A stretch of 64,000 bases of DNA from Nageia nagi (taxonomy: Eukaryota > Pinophyta): the NCBI GenBank assembly GCA_050084985.1, contig JBITNC010000001.1:168640001-168704000 (forward strand), written 5' to 3'. The translations under genes were made by a program, and so were the position numbers. This document shows, piece by piece, positions 25,261 through 35,900 of the stretch (positions are counted from its first letter, which is position 1; every line of letters starts with the position of its first letter). Below the pieces are notes generated by a model. It did not search any database, was not told the origin of the DNA, and worked only from the letters and a program-made list of their open reading frames with translations.

Positions 25261-26632
25261 TGAATGTCAATGATAGGAAAACATAGTTGCAAAGTCATCG
25301 ATGTATGCCCCCAAATGTTGATGATTATACAAACCCTCAACCCTGGCTAATTATCATGGTTGAAGGATTTAAAATTATTCAAAATGCTAAAAATTAAGCT
25401 AAAACAAAAATTTAAATGGTTGAAAATCACCTAAGTGCAAAAATATTAGCTCCTATAATTTTTGTTTTTCAAATTAATCTTTAAAATTAGCCCATTAAGA
25501 AAAAAACAAAAAAAAAAGATTTACAAAACCTTACCTCCTTCCTAATTGGATTCATTTGGCCAATTGGTTCCAAGTAAGCCCACTAATTAGCAAAAATAAG
25601 TTCCAATTTTCTTAAAATATATAATCACAAAAAATTAAAATCTTCAAATAAGCCTCATGGTTAGGTAGTAAACATTATTTTTTGTTATCTCCACCATCTA
25701 GAGAGATGTCACACCATTGCTATATGGCACAAGTAAGCCTATAATCAACTAGCAATAAGCCTATAAGCCTATAATTCTCCTAAACATGAGTGACAAATAT
25801 AATAATAAATATTTTTAAAAAAGGATAAACAAAAATACAAAATAGAAAATAAGCCCTCCTTCTAGTATTATATTAACATGTTCTAGGGAGACAACTTGAA
25901 ATATACCTATGTATAGATGTGTACATATAAACATCAAAACCCTTTCTCTTAATTATCAAACATTAAAATGTTATCTACCTTGAAAGGACTTTATGTCACA
26001 TATATGATAATGACAAAGAGCCTATGGAATAAAATATTCCATGTATGTAGACAAACATGAGTACCAAGTAAAGAACCAACTTATTTCAAAAACAAAAGTG
26101 TAAAAATAAAAAAGATCAAACTCTTGACTTGTTAAAATGATTACAAGGGAAATGTCTAAAGATATTAAATCTCAAAAATACTTCAAAATTTGAAAAATTG
26201 AACATGAATTAAAAGCAAGGAATGATCTTTTGTGCAAGTTCATCATGTAACCTCTTTGCTAGGATAAAAGATAGTAAAATCAAATTGACTATATGCACAA
26301 AAATAAGCTTATCATCACATACTCACTTTTTCATGCAAAGAAAAACTAAGAGTATCATCATGAAACTACCATAAACAAGCACCTAGTATGGATATTGACA
26401 CAAATAACACTTTGGCATACATCAAAACTATTTTCAAAATGCATCAAGTGCAAAAAGGCGAAAACATGGTTTAATCAAGATTTGATTAACTAAGTTTGAC
26501 TTATTCAAGAGACTAAGTCTACTTTAGACATCGACCTAAGAGTAAAATACAAGTTAGGAAACTTGAACACACCCACCTTTTCAAAAAAGGGAAATTTTTG
26601 AATTATCCCTTACTTTTTTCAATAGATAATTC
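25261..26632. other. 3' non-coding region of E2
   Basis: Lies between the antisense PMD ORF and the polypurine tract. No ORF or repeat was recognised. It is purine-rich on the plus strand in several stretches (for example 26,080-26,240). Confidence 0.45.
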
Positions 26633-26646
26633 AAAAAGGGGTAAAA
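26633..26646 (+). other. Polypurine tract of E2
   Basis: AAAAAGGGGTAAAA directly precedes the LTR start TGTAGACACC. It marks the following LTR as a 3' LTR of a plus-oriented element, where plus-strand DNA synthesis would be primed. Confidence 0.7.
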
Positions 26647-27556
26647 TGTAGACACCCAAAAATGACCCTCCTTCAAAAATCAAACAAAAAGGGACCAAAA
26701 TTAATATTTATTATAAAAGTTATACTAAATGACCAATCACTAGCAATTTACCCTAGTTGTTGATGACTCAAATTAATCATCAGTATCCTATACCGAATCA
26801 TTGGTGACTAGGTACTTAGCCAAGCCAAAAATAGATATGTTCTTGAATTGATTTGTTTTAAAAACTTATTTAGTCATGAGTGAGTTATTGTTGGTTGGTA
26901 GCTACATGAATAAAATCATGGCTATTTTGGGCTTGGATGAGGTTTTTGAGTTAGGTTGTTAGCTCCTAAATTTAAAAATTGAATAAGCTCAAAAGTATGT
27001 AAATTAAACATTCGTTAAGGAAGAAAAGGATTCGAATTGAAGTAAAATTACTTTGTAGGATTTCATTCAAAAATTTTAAGATTTAAGTACTTTTGTTATA
27101 CTCTTATTCATGTATTATTTGATTCAATGAATGATATTTTTTATGTGAATAGGTATGCTTGATTTGATATTTGGCATGTGTTCAGGGTCCATAGGTGCTA
27201 ATATGGAGAGTGTTGAAGGAAAATTACATCAAGAACTAGCAAAAATTGAAAACTAAATTTGACATGAAGTAGAAGAGAAAATTCATCCAAAGTTAGCTCT
27301 AGTATTAAAAACACTAGTGATTGAGCTTGGATGCCAGCAATTTAATCCATACGCCAGTGACTACATCTTGATTTTTGGTGACTTTGTAAAAGCCCAAGAA
27401 GGCTATAAAACACAATTTTGTAAAAGCCCTTCAAGAAAGGCTATGAATCTAGAGATTCATTTTGTAACATTGTGGTCACTCAAGAGAGTAATAAAATCCA
27501 TATTGGTATTTAATATGTATTTATCTTATTTGATAATAGGTTACTTTTTTGGGTCA
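26647..27556 (+). mobile_element. 3' LTR of Tat element E2
   Basis: Starts TGTAGACACCCAAAAATGAC, matching the E1 LTR start in inverted orientation. It contains a TATA box (GGCTATAAAACAC near 27,403) and an AATAAAA signal near 27,489, followed by ATATTGG. The probable end is GGGTCA at about 27,556, because an RT reading frame of another element starts immediately after. A target duplication cannot be checked because the other end of E2 is not seen. Confidence 0.65.
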
Positions 27557-28410
27557 ACACACTGACCACATTTATGATAGTAATGAATGATGTGCTTCAT
27601 CCATTTATTGATTCTTTTATTATTGTATACTTGGATGATATTCTTATTTATAGTTATACTTGGGAAGAACATGTTGCATATCTTAGAAAAATATTTCAAT
27701 CTTTGCATAGGTAAAAGTTGTTGAAAATATCTAAATGTGATTTTGGAAAATATTCTTTGGTGTATTTAGGCCATGTTATTAGTCATGTACAACTTAAGAT
27801 AGATCCTAGTAAAGTAAGTGCTATAGTAAATTTTCCAAATCCATATAATGTAACTAAAGTAAGGAGTTTCTTAGGTGTTTTCCAATATTTGAGAAAATTT
27901 ATTGTTGATTATCATATTACTTCACCTTTACATGATGTAACCAGAAAGAGACAAGTGTTCTAATGGGGGAAACAACAACTAACATATTTTAATACCTTGA
28001 AGTAAAAGATTATTAGTGCACCTATGCTAGAACTATTTTGAAAAAGCCATTTCAAGTGGATACTTATGCAAGTGACTATGCCATGGGGGCCATTTTGTTA
28101 TAAGAAGGTAAACCAATTTGCTATCATTCCAAAAATTTTGATGGGACTCATTTTGAATTATCCTACTTATGATAAGGAAATGTATGCATTAGTTAAAGCT
28201 ATTAAAAAGTGGAAACATTATTTAATGAGAAATAAATAATCATTTATATTGATCTTTAACCATTAAAGCACTTACAAACTCAATAAAAATTGCAACAAAC
28301 TAGACACTATATATGGATGGATTTTCTACAACAATTTCATCTTATGATAAAATATTATAAAGGAACATAGAACAAGGTGGCTGACATGATTTCTAGACCA
28401 CCTATACCAG
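27557..28410 (+). pseudogene. E3 pol: reverse transcriptase (C-terminal half) and RNase H
   Basis: The frame opens abruptly with TTFMIVMNDVLHPFIDSF, i.e. in the middle of RT just after the position of the PFGLCNAP motif, which is missing. Then come IVYLDDILIYS with YLDD at 27,628-27,639, KISKCDFGKYSLVYLGHVI and VRSFLGVFQYLRKFIVDYH (open 27,718-27,963). RNase H follows: KPFQVDTYASDYAMGAIL, YPTYDKEMYALVKAIKKWKHYL and MISRPP near 28,390. Frameshifts occur near 27,990, 28,140 and 28,230. The missing N-terminal RT and gag are explained by insertion of E2, or a truncation, at this point. Confidence 0.88.
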
Positions 28411-28479
28411 CAAATTCCATACTGTTAATAATGTTTAACATAAATTTAGGTTGTTAACATCATCCAAATAAGGGCCAGT

Positions 28480-29400
28480 GACTTCTTAGTGCTGAAATAT
28501 CTTCATTTTCTCTTTGAGTCATTTTCAGAGGCATATGTGCAAGATTTTGACTTTGAAGAGGTGTATGAGAATCTATCTTCATCTAGGTCAAGGTATGAGG
28601 GATTGAATGATTTTCATTTGCAAAATAGACTTATTTATCATTTTAATGAATTATATGTACCTATAGGTGAAAGGATTGAACTAATTAAAGAAGCACATAC
28701 TTCAAAGATTATGGGATATTGTGGGGTTATAAAGACATTGTAAAATTTACAAAGGTATGTATATTGGAAAAAGATGTAAGATCAAGTTATTAAGTACATA
28801 AGGGGGTGTTCTTTGTGTTACACTAGCAAGCCAAGTAATAAGAAATTGGGTTTGTATCATCCACTTCCAATACTTTCACATCCATGAGAGTGTATCTCAA
28901 TGGATTTTATGGGAGGATTATCTATGAATAAGAAGGGTCATAACTATTTATTTATTATTGTGGATAGATTTAGCAAGATGTGTATTTTGGTTCCTTGTAA
29001 GAAGATAATAATGGGACAAGATGCTGCAAATTCATTCTTTTCATATGTTTGGGTTCATTTTGGATTGCCTACTTCTATTGTTTTAGATAGAGATAGTATA
29101 TTTTTGAGAAAGTTTTGGATATGTTTGTGGGAAAATATGGATACAACTTTGAAGAGGAGTACTACATTTTCATCCTCAAATGAATGGACCAATCAAGGTG
29201 ATGAATAGGATAGTGGTTCAACTCTTGAGGGGTTATTATGGCAAGAATTCTAAGTCTTGGTATGAACATATTGAATATATCCAACATTCATATAATAGAG
29301 TAATTAATTATTTCATTAATAAGATTCCTTTTGAGACTTGTTTTGGTTATTTACCACCTTCACCTTTTGATTGTGTATTTTGATAGGAAAAGGATGATGG
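28480..29400 (+). pseudogene. E3 pol: integrase
   Basis: Zinc-binding part: IELIKEAHTSKIMGYCGV near 28,690 and GCSLCYTSKPSNKKLGLY near 28,810 keep His and Cys-x2-Cys residues. The catalytic core (28,900-29,208) has SMDFMGGLSMNKKGHNYLF with the first Asp, then RFSKMCILVPCKK, VWVHFGLPTSIVLDRDSIF with the second Asp, and a damaged Glu region. It continues at 29,180-29,383 (another frame) with QLLRGYYGKNSKSWYEHIE and IPFETCFGYLPPSPFD. One frameshift lies near 29,180 and stops near 28,741, 28,780 and 28,890. Confidence 0.9.
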
Positions 29401-30040
29401 AGATTCACTTGAGAAAAAAGAAAAGCAAACTGAAATGTTTGTTGAAAAGATTATACAAATTCATTTAAAAATCTAAGAGCAACTTAAGACAAGCCAAGCC
29501 AAGTACAAGATGAGATATGAAAAGCATCGAGTTGACCATAAGTTTCATGTGGTAGACAATGTTTGGTTGTATATTAATAAGGAGAGGTTGCAAGGACCAG
29601 CCAATAAGTTGAAACCTATAAGGTATTTACCATTTGATATTATGGAGCAAGTGAGTGAGAATGCTTTTAGATTGAATCTACTACCATATATGAATATCTA
29701 TTTGGTTGTGAATGTAGAACATTTAAAATTGCATGATCCCTCTATGTTGACTAAAGATGAAGCAGGTTCAAATCAAATGTTTCCATCTATTAATGACTTA
29801 GCTTTTAATACTATGGATTAACTTAAGGAGGATTCCATATTACAAAAGAAGATTCATACTACAAGAAGAGGTGAGACAAAGCTATTGTTGGTTAGATTGA
29901 AGGGACAAAAGCTTAATAAATCCAAGTGGATGGACAAGTCTAGGGTTAAGGAATCGTATCTTCATCTATGCATTTATGGGACCAAATGCCTTCTCATTAG
30001 GAAGGTGTGGTCTGAATTGGATCATGTTAGGTTGATCTCT
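29401..30040 (+). pseudogene. E3 pol C-terminus with chromodomain
   Basis: Open at 29,510-29,821: FHVVDNVWLYINKERLQGP, YLPFDIMEQVSENAFRLNL and NVEHLKLHDPSML, the usual integrase C-terminal segment. After a stop at 29,819, a chromodomain-like piece reads KKIHTTRRGETKLLLVRLKG then KSKWMDKSRVKE (about 29,850-29,960), matching the TTRRGxYxxYLVKWKG...WM pattern of chromoviral integrases that guides integration to certain chromatin. This classifies E3 as a chromovirus. Confidence 0.72.
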
Positions 30041-30107
30041 ATAGGAGAAGTACTCATTCTAGAAGTATCTATGCTTGTATATTGACCAAAGACTAAAATT
30101 TGGAGGT

Positions 30108-30620
30108 GATTGGTGATAAAATCCATAACATTAATAGCCTAAGTCTACTATTTTTAGATCATTAACATCCTTCATTTTGATGAGTTAGTAATAGAATTTG
30201 AAGGGGTATTGGTGGTTTGAATAATTGAGAGGTTCAAGATCACCAACCAACACCTTGAAGACATTTATAATCCTATTTAAAGGTGTGATACTCTCTTGAT
30301 TTATTAGTATTAGTTTAAAGGATTTTGGGATTGTAAAGATTTGAAGGAAGACCAAGAGTCATTCTAGAATTTTTGTAGTTCTAAAGTTGTTCTTCTTGCT
30401 ATAGGAGACTGCAGTAGTGTTGTAGGAGATGATATTACCATTATTTTGATGGCATTTATATATATGCATGTAATATTGTAATATCCATAGACAATGAGAA
30501 GAGAAGGCTCCAATTCCATGTTGGATGTGTCCACATTGGGTGAACCAAGGTTAATCATTATGTTGATCTTATTATGTGTGATTAGGATTGTTAATTTGTA
30601 GTTTTACATTATCCAATTTT
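30108..30620 (+). mobile_element. Probable 3' LTR remnant of E3
   Basis: Follows the chromodomain after a purine-rich AAATTTGGAGGTGAT stretch resembling a polypurine tract. It contains a TATA-like CTATTTAAAGG near 30,276 and downstream T/G-rich text. No partner LTR is available for comparison, so the limits are guesses. Confidence 0.35.
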
Positions 30621-31274
30621 GAATTTATATGCAATTTTATGGGTCTCATAATGGTCAAAATTTTTTGTTTGAATATGTGAGTAAGGATCCAAGCATGCTA
30701 TAAGCATATGGTGATTATAGATCAAGATGTTATAGTTAATACCCATTGGGATGTTATATTAGACACAATATAATGTCTAATTCTTCTTCAAAATAAAAAC
30801 TTGCTTTAACTATTATTTTCACTCAATAGTTGACCTTGCATCTGAATTTTGTGAGGTGAGGAGGAGAAAGATGGAGAGCCATTGACCTAGGGGATGATTT
30901 TCTATAGTTGGAGGTGGATTTTCTTATTCATTGCTCAATTTGGTTGTGTTTTTATAGTTGCATGTATATTTTTACATATTATAGATCAATTTAATTGTGT
31001 TTTATGGTCTTTAGCCTATGAAACTAGTCTATATAGACAATACACATGATAATATAATATTTCCAAGAAAAACCCTAGTCAAATCCAAGAAATGTAGAAG
31101 TGGTACTTACTTGGAGTCAAATAATGCCCTAGATGGATAGTTGGAATCAAATTATGAACTCCTTTTTGCAAATTTGTGATTGAAGTGGTTTGATTTTTTC
31201 ATTAGAGTTGTTTAGTTTGGTTTTGATTTATAAGGTTTACTCCTAATGATAATGCCTAGATTTTTTGGAGTTTA
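30621..31274. other. Unassigned AT-rich spacer
   Basis: No coding frame or repeat recognised between the E3 remnant and the PPR pseudogene array. Confidence 0.4.
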
Positions 31275-31990
31275 GGGTTTATATTCTTCCACATTTTGCA
31301 TACACATCGATCAAGGAACTGATACCTACAACTTTCAATTCAAAATCATTTTCAACCACTTTTTAATTGATGTACATACCTTATTTTAGATATCCTATAG
31401 TGGCACATGCTAGAAGAATGTTGGAAAAGGTTGCAAAGTTAAGTTTTACACTTGATAAGTGCATCTGCCTAAGCTTCTAGGGCTTCTTCACAAAACCCAT
31501 CTTATGCATATCTTATGATTATTGTAGTCCATGAAACTCTTCAATATTTTATGATTATATTGATGATGAAGTTTAAATCTTCCTCAATATAGCCTACATG
31601 ACCAAGAAGGTCAATAATGCATGTATAATTTCATCCTAAGAATAATGCAATAAGTCACTCATTCCAATAAAGTATTTACATCCATCATCCACTAGACCTA
31701 CATGGCTACATGCAATTAGAATATATACAAAGGTTATGCTTACAAGGTTGGTTACCAAGTGCTTAATTCATTAGACCAAAGAGTTCAATGGAATTCTTTC
31801 TTTAGCCATGAAATACATATCCTCTAATCATTACATTCACAACTATGATAGTTGATGAAAAACCATTTTCAACTACTCTTTTATGGATGTCCAAACCTTT
31901 TTCTAGAGCTCCCTTAATGGCACAGCTGAAATAATGCTAGCAAAGGTTACAGAGTCAAGTTTTACACTTGATAATTACATACACATCAAT
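31275..31990 (-). pseudogene. PPR (PLS/E class) pseudogene fragment C
   Basis: PPR proteins of the PLS class bind organellar RNA and direct editing. Right to left: QLSSVKLDSVTFASIIS (PPR), IHKRVVENGF with an N-V-x-V-V-N continuation, VMIRGYVFHG, KHLVTN..SITFVYILIACSHVG, LVDDGCKYF, an E-like stretch YTCIIDLLGHVGYIEEDLNF, then a jump back to PPR text (VSWTTIIIRYAQDGF, HLSSVKLNFATFSNILLAC, ISSLIDVYAKCGRI). The E motif followed by upstream PPR motifs shows rearrangement between homologous repeats. Frames shift often. The left edge dissolves near 31,275. Confidence 0.75.
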
Positions 31991-32004
31991 TAGGGTATTA
32001 CTTT

Positions 32005-33020
32005 GTATCACCAATAATCTCCATAATAATATTCTCCATGTTTGAAATCATGGAATCTTTTTGCATCCCTCACACCAATGTACCTTGCAACAATATTGGA
32101 GATAAACTTATTTGCAATATGGCAATCATTTCATACTAAAATTTTCTTCACAACTCTAATAATATTTATGGTGGTATTCTTTAATAACCCAAACATAATT
32201 GAAAGTTTTTTGCTATTCTAGCAGAGAAGCAATTCTTTATCATCAACCTCCACATCATGCAACACACATATTGTATTTGGAATATAACTTGCTACCTTTA
32301 TAACATTTTATAATTTCTCTAATTTTCTATGTATCTCCTATGCTTGTGGGTGTGATATGTCTCCTACAAGAAAATAATGAACCCTTTTGTCAACTTTAGC
32401 CTAACTACATCTAAGTATCTTCTTGATTCCTCTATCTTTCATCAATGTCCTTATTCATTGAACATCATCCCAAATGGCCACTTTGTCATAAATATTTGAA
32501 ACAATAACATAATATGGATCATATTTAGTATTAAAAAAAGGCTTTTTTCCATAAATTACCATGTAACTACATTCTTATGTGATCTACAACCACCAAAGCA
32601 TACACATACACACATCCAACTCAGGTCTTATGGGCATATTGATAATGAAGTTCATATCTCCTTCAAGATAGCTTGCATAACCAAGAAGGTTAATAATGCA
32701 TGTATAATGATTCATCTTAGGAATAATGCAATAGGATTCACTCTTCTTGTTAAAGTATTTAAATCCCTCATGCACAAGACCTACATGGTAGCATGCAAGT
32801 ATAATTCATACAAAGGTCATGTTATTAGAGTTGGTTCTAAGTGCTTCATCTGATCAAAGAGTTAAAGGGAATCCTTGTTGTATTCATGAATTGCATATCC
32901 TCAATCATTACATTCCATGAAACTCTATTTGCATCATTCATCTTGTCAACTAATTCTTGAGCCTTGTGTACTCTTCCAAATTTTTAATACGTGTTTATCA
33001 AGTCATTCACATGTATTTTT
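32005..33020 (-). pseudogene. PPR-E/E+/DYW pseudogene A
   Basis: The most complete PPR 3' end in the window. Order: PPR motif VNDLINTY.KFGRVHKAQEL with RVSWNVMIE (about 32,990-32,880); E motif open at 32,775-32,584 with YCIIPKMNHYTCIINLLG and MNFIINMPIRPELDVCM; E+ YYVIVSNIYDKVAIWDDVQ and MKDRGIKKILRCS; then DYW domain [65 protein letters not shown] and a TGA stop at about 32,005. DYW proteins are cytidine deaminase-like RNA editing factors. Here the active-site HxE reads NSKK and the first Cys of CxxCH is a TGA, so it is dead even without its frameshifts. Confidence 0.88.
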
Positions 33021-33475
33021 ATCCATAGATAGTACAAAATTTGCATCATCTTATAAAGAAATTACTACATAGAATTTGGGCACACATGGTCAATGCAAAC
33101 ATAGGTATAAGATAATAGAATGATTCCAAATAAAATGAATGCAAAAATTGATAAAGGTAAGAGAAAAGTACAATTAAGAGTTTCTCTGCTCTCTCATACC
33201 TAAGTACCAAGTTGCTTGTAAGCTCTTCTTTGATGATAAATACAAGAAAAAAGTACAACTAAGAGTATTAAAATTAAGGCTTTCACAAATACCCCATAAA
33301 TATAGATTTATAGTGACATTCACTTGAAAATATGATGTTAGCAATCAAGAACAATTTCTATTTGTACAAATATTTAATAACAACATTTTTTGAAATAATG
33401 AAATGAAAGCATGGTTTCCTTTCTACTGAAAAGCATGCATGATGTCATTATGCAATACTCTTTAGATATCCCTTT
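33020..33475 (-). repeat. 3' flank shared with the DYW pseudogene at 44.6-45.04 kb (inverted copy)
   Basis: The minus-strand sequence after the GDYL-stop of PPR pseudogene B closely matches plus-strand 44,574-45,045 for about 450 bp. Shared phrases include GAAAGGAAACCATG, TGGGGTATTTGTGAAAGCCT and AGAGAAGAGCTTACAAG-like text, ending at CTATGGATAAAAATAC in both. It lies outside the coding region, so the two genes were duplicated with their 3' flanks. Confidence 0.8.
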
Positions 33476-35900
33476 ACTTTGAATTCATAAATAATCTCCA
33501 TAAGAATATTCTCCATGTTTGAAATGATGGAATCAATTCACATCCCTCACAACATCCAAGTGTCTTCTTGATTCATCTATCTTTCATAAATGTCCTTACT
33601 CTTTGAACATCATCCTAGTTGTCTACTTTGGCATAAATATTTGAAAGAAGAATATAAGATGGAGCATATTTAGGATCTAAAAAAAAAGGCTTATTGCCAT
33701 AAAATTTTCCTTACATTGTTATGTGATATACAAGCATCAATTAAACATATCCACACATCCAACTTAGGTCTTATGGCATATTGAAAATGAAGTTCAAAGC
33801 TCCTTCAAGATAGCCTACTCACCAAGAAGGTCAAGAATGCATGTATAATGATTCATCTCAGGAATAATGCAATAATATTCACTCTTATTATTGAAGTGTA
33901 TACAACCCTCATCCATAAGCCTTGCCTAGCTACATATAAGTAGAGCACATACAAAGGTCATGTTGTTAGAGTTAGTTATAAGTGCATCATATGATCAAAG
34001 AGTGAAAGGAAATCCTCATTATAGTTATGAACTAGATATCCTTAATCATTACATTCAGGAGCTTTGATGTATGTTGTAAGAATGATGGCAAAGGTTATAG
34101 AATCTGGTTTTACACTTGATAATTGCATTTGTTTAAAATTCTCTATATCCTTTTTAGAAAACATATTTTTACATATCATGTTATCATTGCATTCCATGAA
34201 ACTATGTTTTCATTATGCATCTTATCAAAAAAAAATGGAGCCTTATCTACGCTTCCACATTTTGCATACATGCTATCATGGCATTCACAACCACAACATT
34301 TGATGCAACACCATTTTCAAATACTCTTTGACAGATGTCCATACCTTCTTATAGAGCCCCTGTGGTGGTACATACTATAAGAATGTTGACAAAGGTTACA
34401 AAGTTTAGCTTTACATATGATAATTGATTCCACTTAAAATTATCTAGAGCTTTTGCATAAAACACATTTTGTGCATATCATGTGATCATTGCATTCAATG
34501 AAATTGTATTTTCATTATGCATCTTATAAAATAATTTAGGATCCTTCTCTACACTTCCACATTTTGCTTGCATGCTTATCAGGTCATTCAAAACCACAAA
34601 ATTTGATGCAAAAGCATTTTAAACTACTCTTTGATGGATGTACATACCTTCTTATAGAGCTCCCATAGTAGCATATGCTAGAAGAATGATGGAAAAGGTT
34701 ATAGAGTTTGGATTTACATTAATAATTACATCTGCTTAAAAGTCTCTAGAGCCTTTTTAGAAAATATGTTTATGCATATCATGTGATCATTGCATTCTAT
34801 GAAACTATGTTTGCATTATGCATCTTATCAAACAATTTGGGATCCTTCTTATGCTTCCATATTTTGCATACATGCCTATCAAGGAATTCACAACCACAAC
34901 ATTTGATGAAAAACCATTTTGAACTACTCTTTAATGGATACCCATACCTTCTTATAGAGCTCTCCTAGTGGCACATGCTAGCAAAATGCTAGAAAAGGTT
35001 ACAAAGTTTGGATTTACATCTAACAATTGCATCTTCTTAAAATTCTCTAAATCCTTTTTAGAAAAAAATATTTGATGCATATCTTGTGATCATTACATTC
35101 CATGAAACTATGTTTGCACTATGCATCTTATCAAACAATTTAGGAGCCTTTTCTACTCTTCCACATTTTATGTACCTTATCAATGCTTCCATATTTTGTG
35201 CATATCTTTCCATCATTGTATTCCATGAAATTGTGTCTACATAATGCATCTTAGCAATGAAATTTAAAGCCTCTACAAGATATATTATATGGATAAGAAG
35301 TTTAATAATGCATGTATAATGATTCATCCCAAGAATAATGCAATAAGAGTCACTCATGCAATTTAAGTATTTCTATACCTCATCCACTAGACCTACATGG
35401 ATGCATAAAAGTAGAACATATATAAAGGTTATGTTATTAGGGATGGTCCCCAAGTGTTTTAGCAGATCAAATAGCTCAAGGGAATCATTATTAGAAGAAT
35501 GTTGGAAAATTTTTATAGAGTTTGGATTTACATATGATAATTGCATCTACTTAAAAGTCTATAAATACTTTTTAGAAAACCAATTTTGTGCATATCTTAT
35601 GATCATCACATTCCTTGAAAATGTGTCTACATCATGCATCTAGTTATATAATTCTCAACCCTTATGTATTCTTTCACATTTTTCATACATGACTATCAGG
35701 GCATTCACAACCACAACATTCAATACAAAACCATTTTCTCAATCCTTATGTATTATTCCATATTTTGCATGCATGTTTATACAATCCATGTGCATACTCA
35801 CATATATTTTTTATTTTCTCTTTATTAGTCATCATCATGATAGACTAGCTTATAGAGACATCCAGTATAAAGAATTAAAAGAAAAGATGGACTACTGAAA
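33476..35900 (-). pseudogene. PPR-E/DYW pseudogene B, rearranged
   Basis: Right to left: VVVVNALIVMYEKCERIHKG (35,760-35,690), MHDVDTFSRNVMIIRYAQN, LELFDLLKHLGTIPNNITF, MSDSYCIILGMNHYTCIIK (35,357-35,300), a return to PPR motifs (DTISWNTMMERYAQN, KCGRVEKAPKLFDKMH), four PLS units at 35,050-34,060, then E text (YCIIPEMNHYTCILDLLG near 33,850), E+ (DPKYAPSYILLSNIYAK, MKDRxIKKTLGC near 33,570) and finally the DYW end VRDVN.FHHFKHGEYSYGDYL. Between TLGC and VRDVN almost the whole DYW domain is missing. Stops and frameshifts are frequent. A non-functional relative of pseudogene A. Confidence 0.82.
34060..35055 (-). repeat. Tandem PLS triplet repeats, period about 300-308 bp
   Basis: Equivalent phrases (GCACATACTATAAGAATGTT type) start at about 34,063, 34,371, 34,671 and 34,971. 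The period of about 303 bp equals about 101 codons, i.e. one P-L-S triplet of PPR motifs. Consensus reading per unit: QLSSVKPNSVTFASIL-AC, then EGMDIHQRV-ENGF-SNVVVVNA, then K-GS--KA-KLFDKMH and IVSWNAMI. All units carry frameshifts. Confidence 0.85.

Noticed and set aside
26647-27556. Interpretation of this LTR as the 5' LTR of E3
   Set aside because: E3 coding sequence starts abruptly mid-RT directly after the LTR with no PBS or gag, while a polypurine tract precedes the LTR, so it is better read as a 3' LTR of the element to its left.
34064-34968. Plus-strand frames of 60-85 codons over the PPR array
   Set aside because: They repeat with the 303 bp period and are the reverse complement of PLS motifs read on the minus strand.
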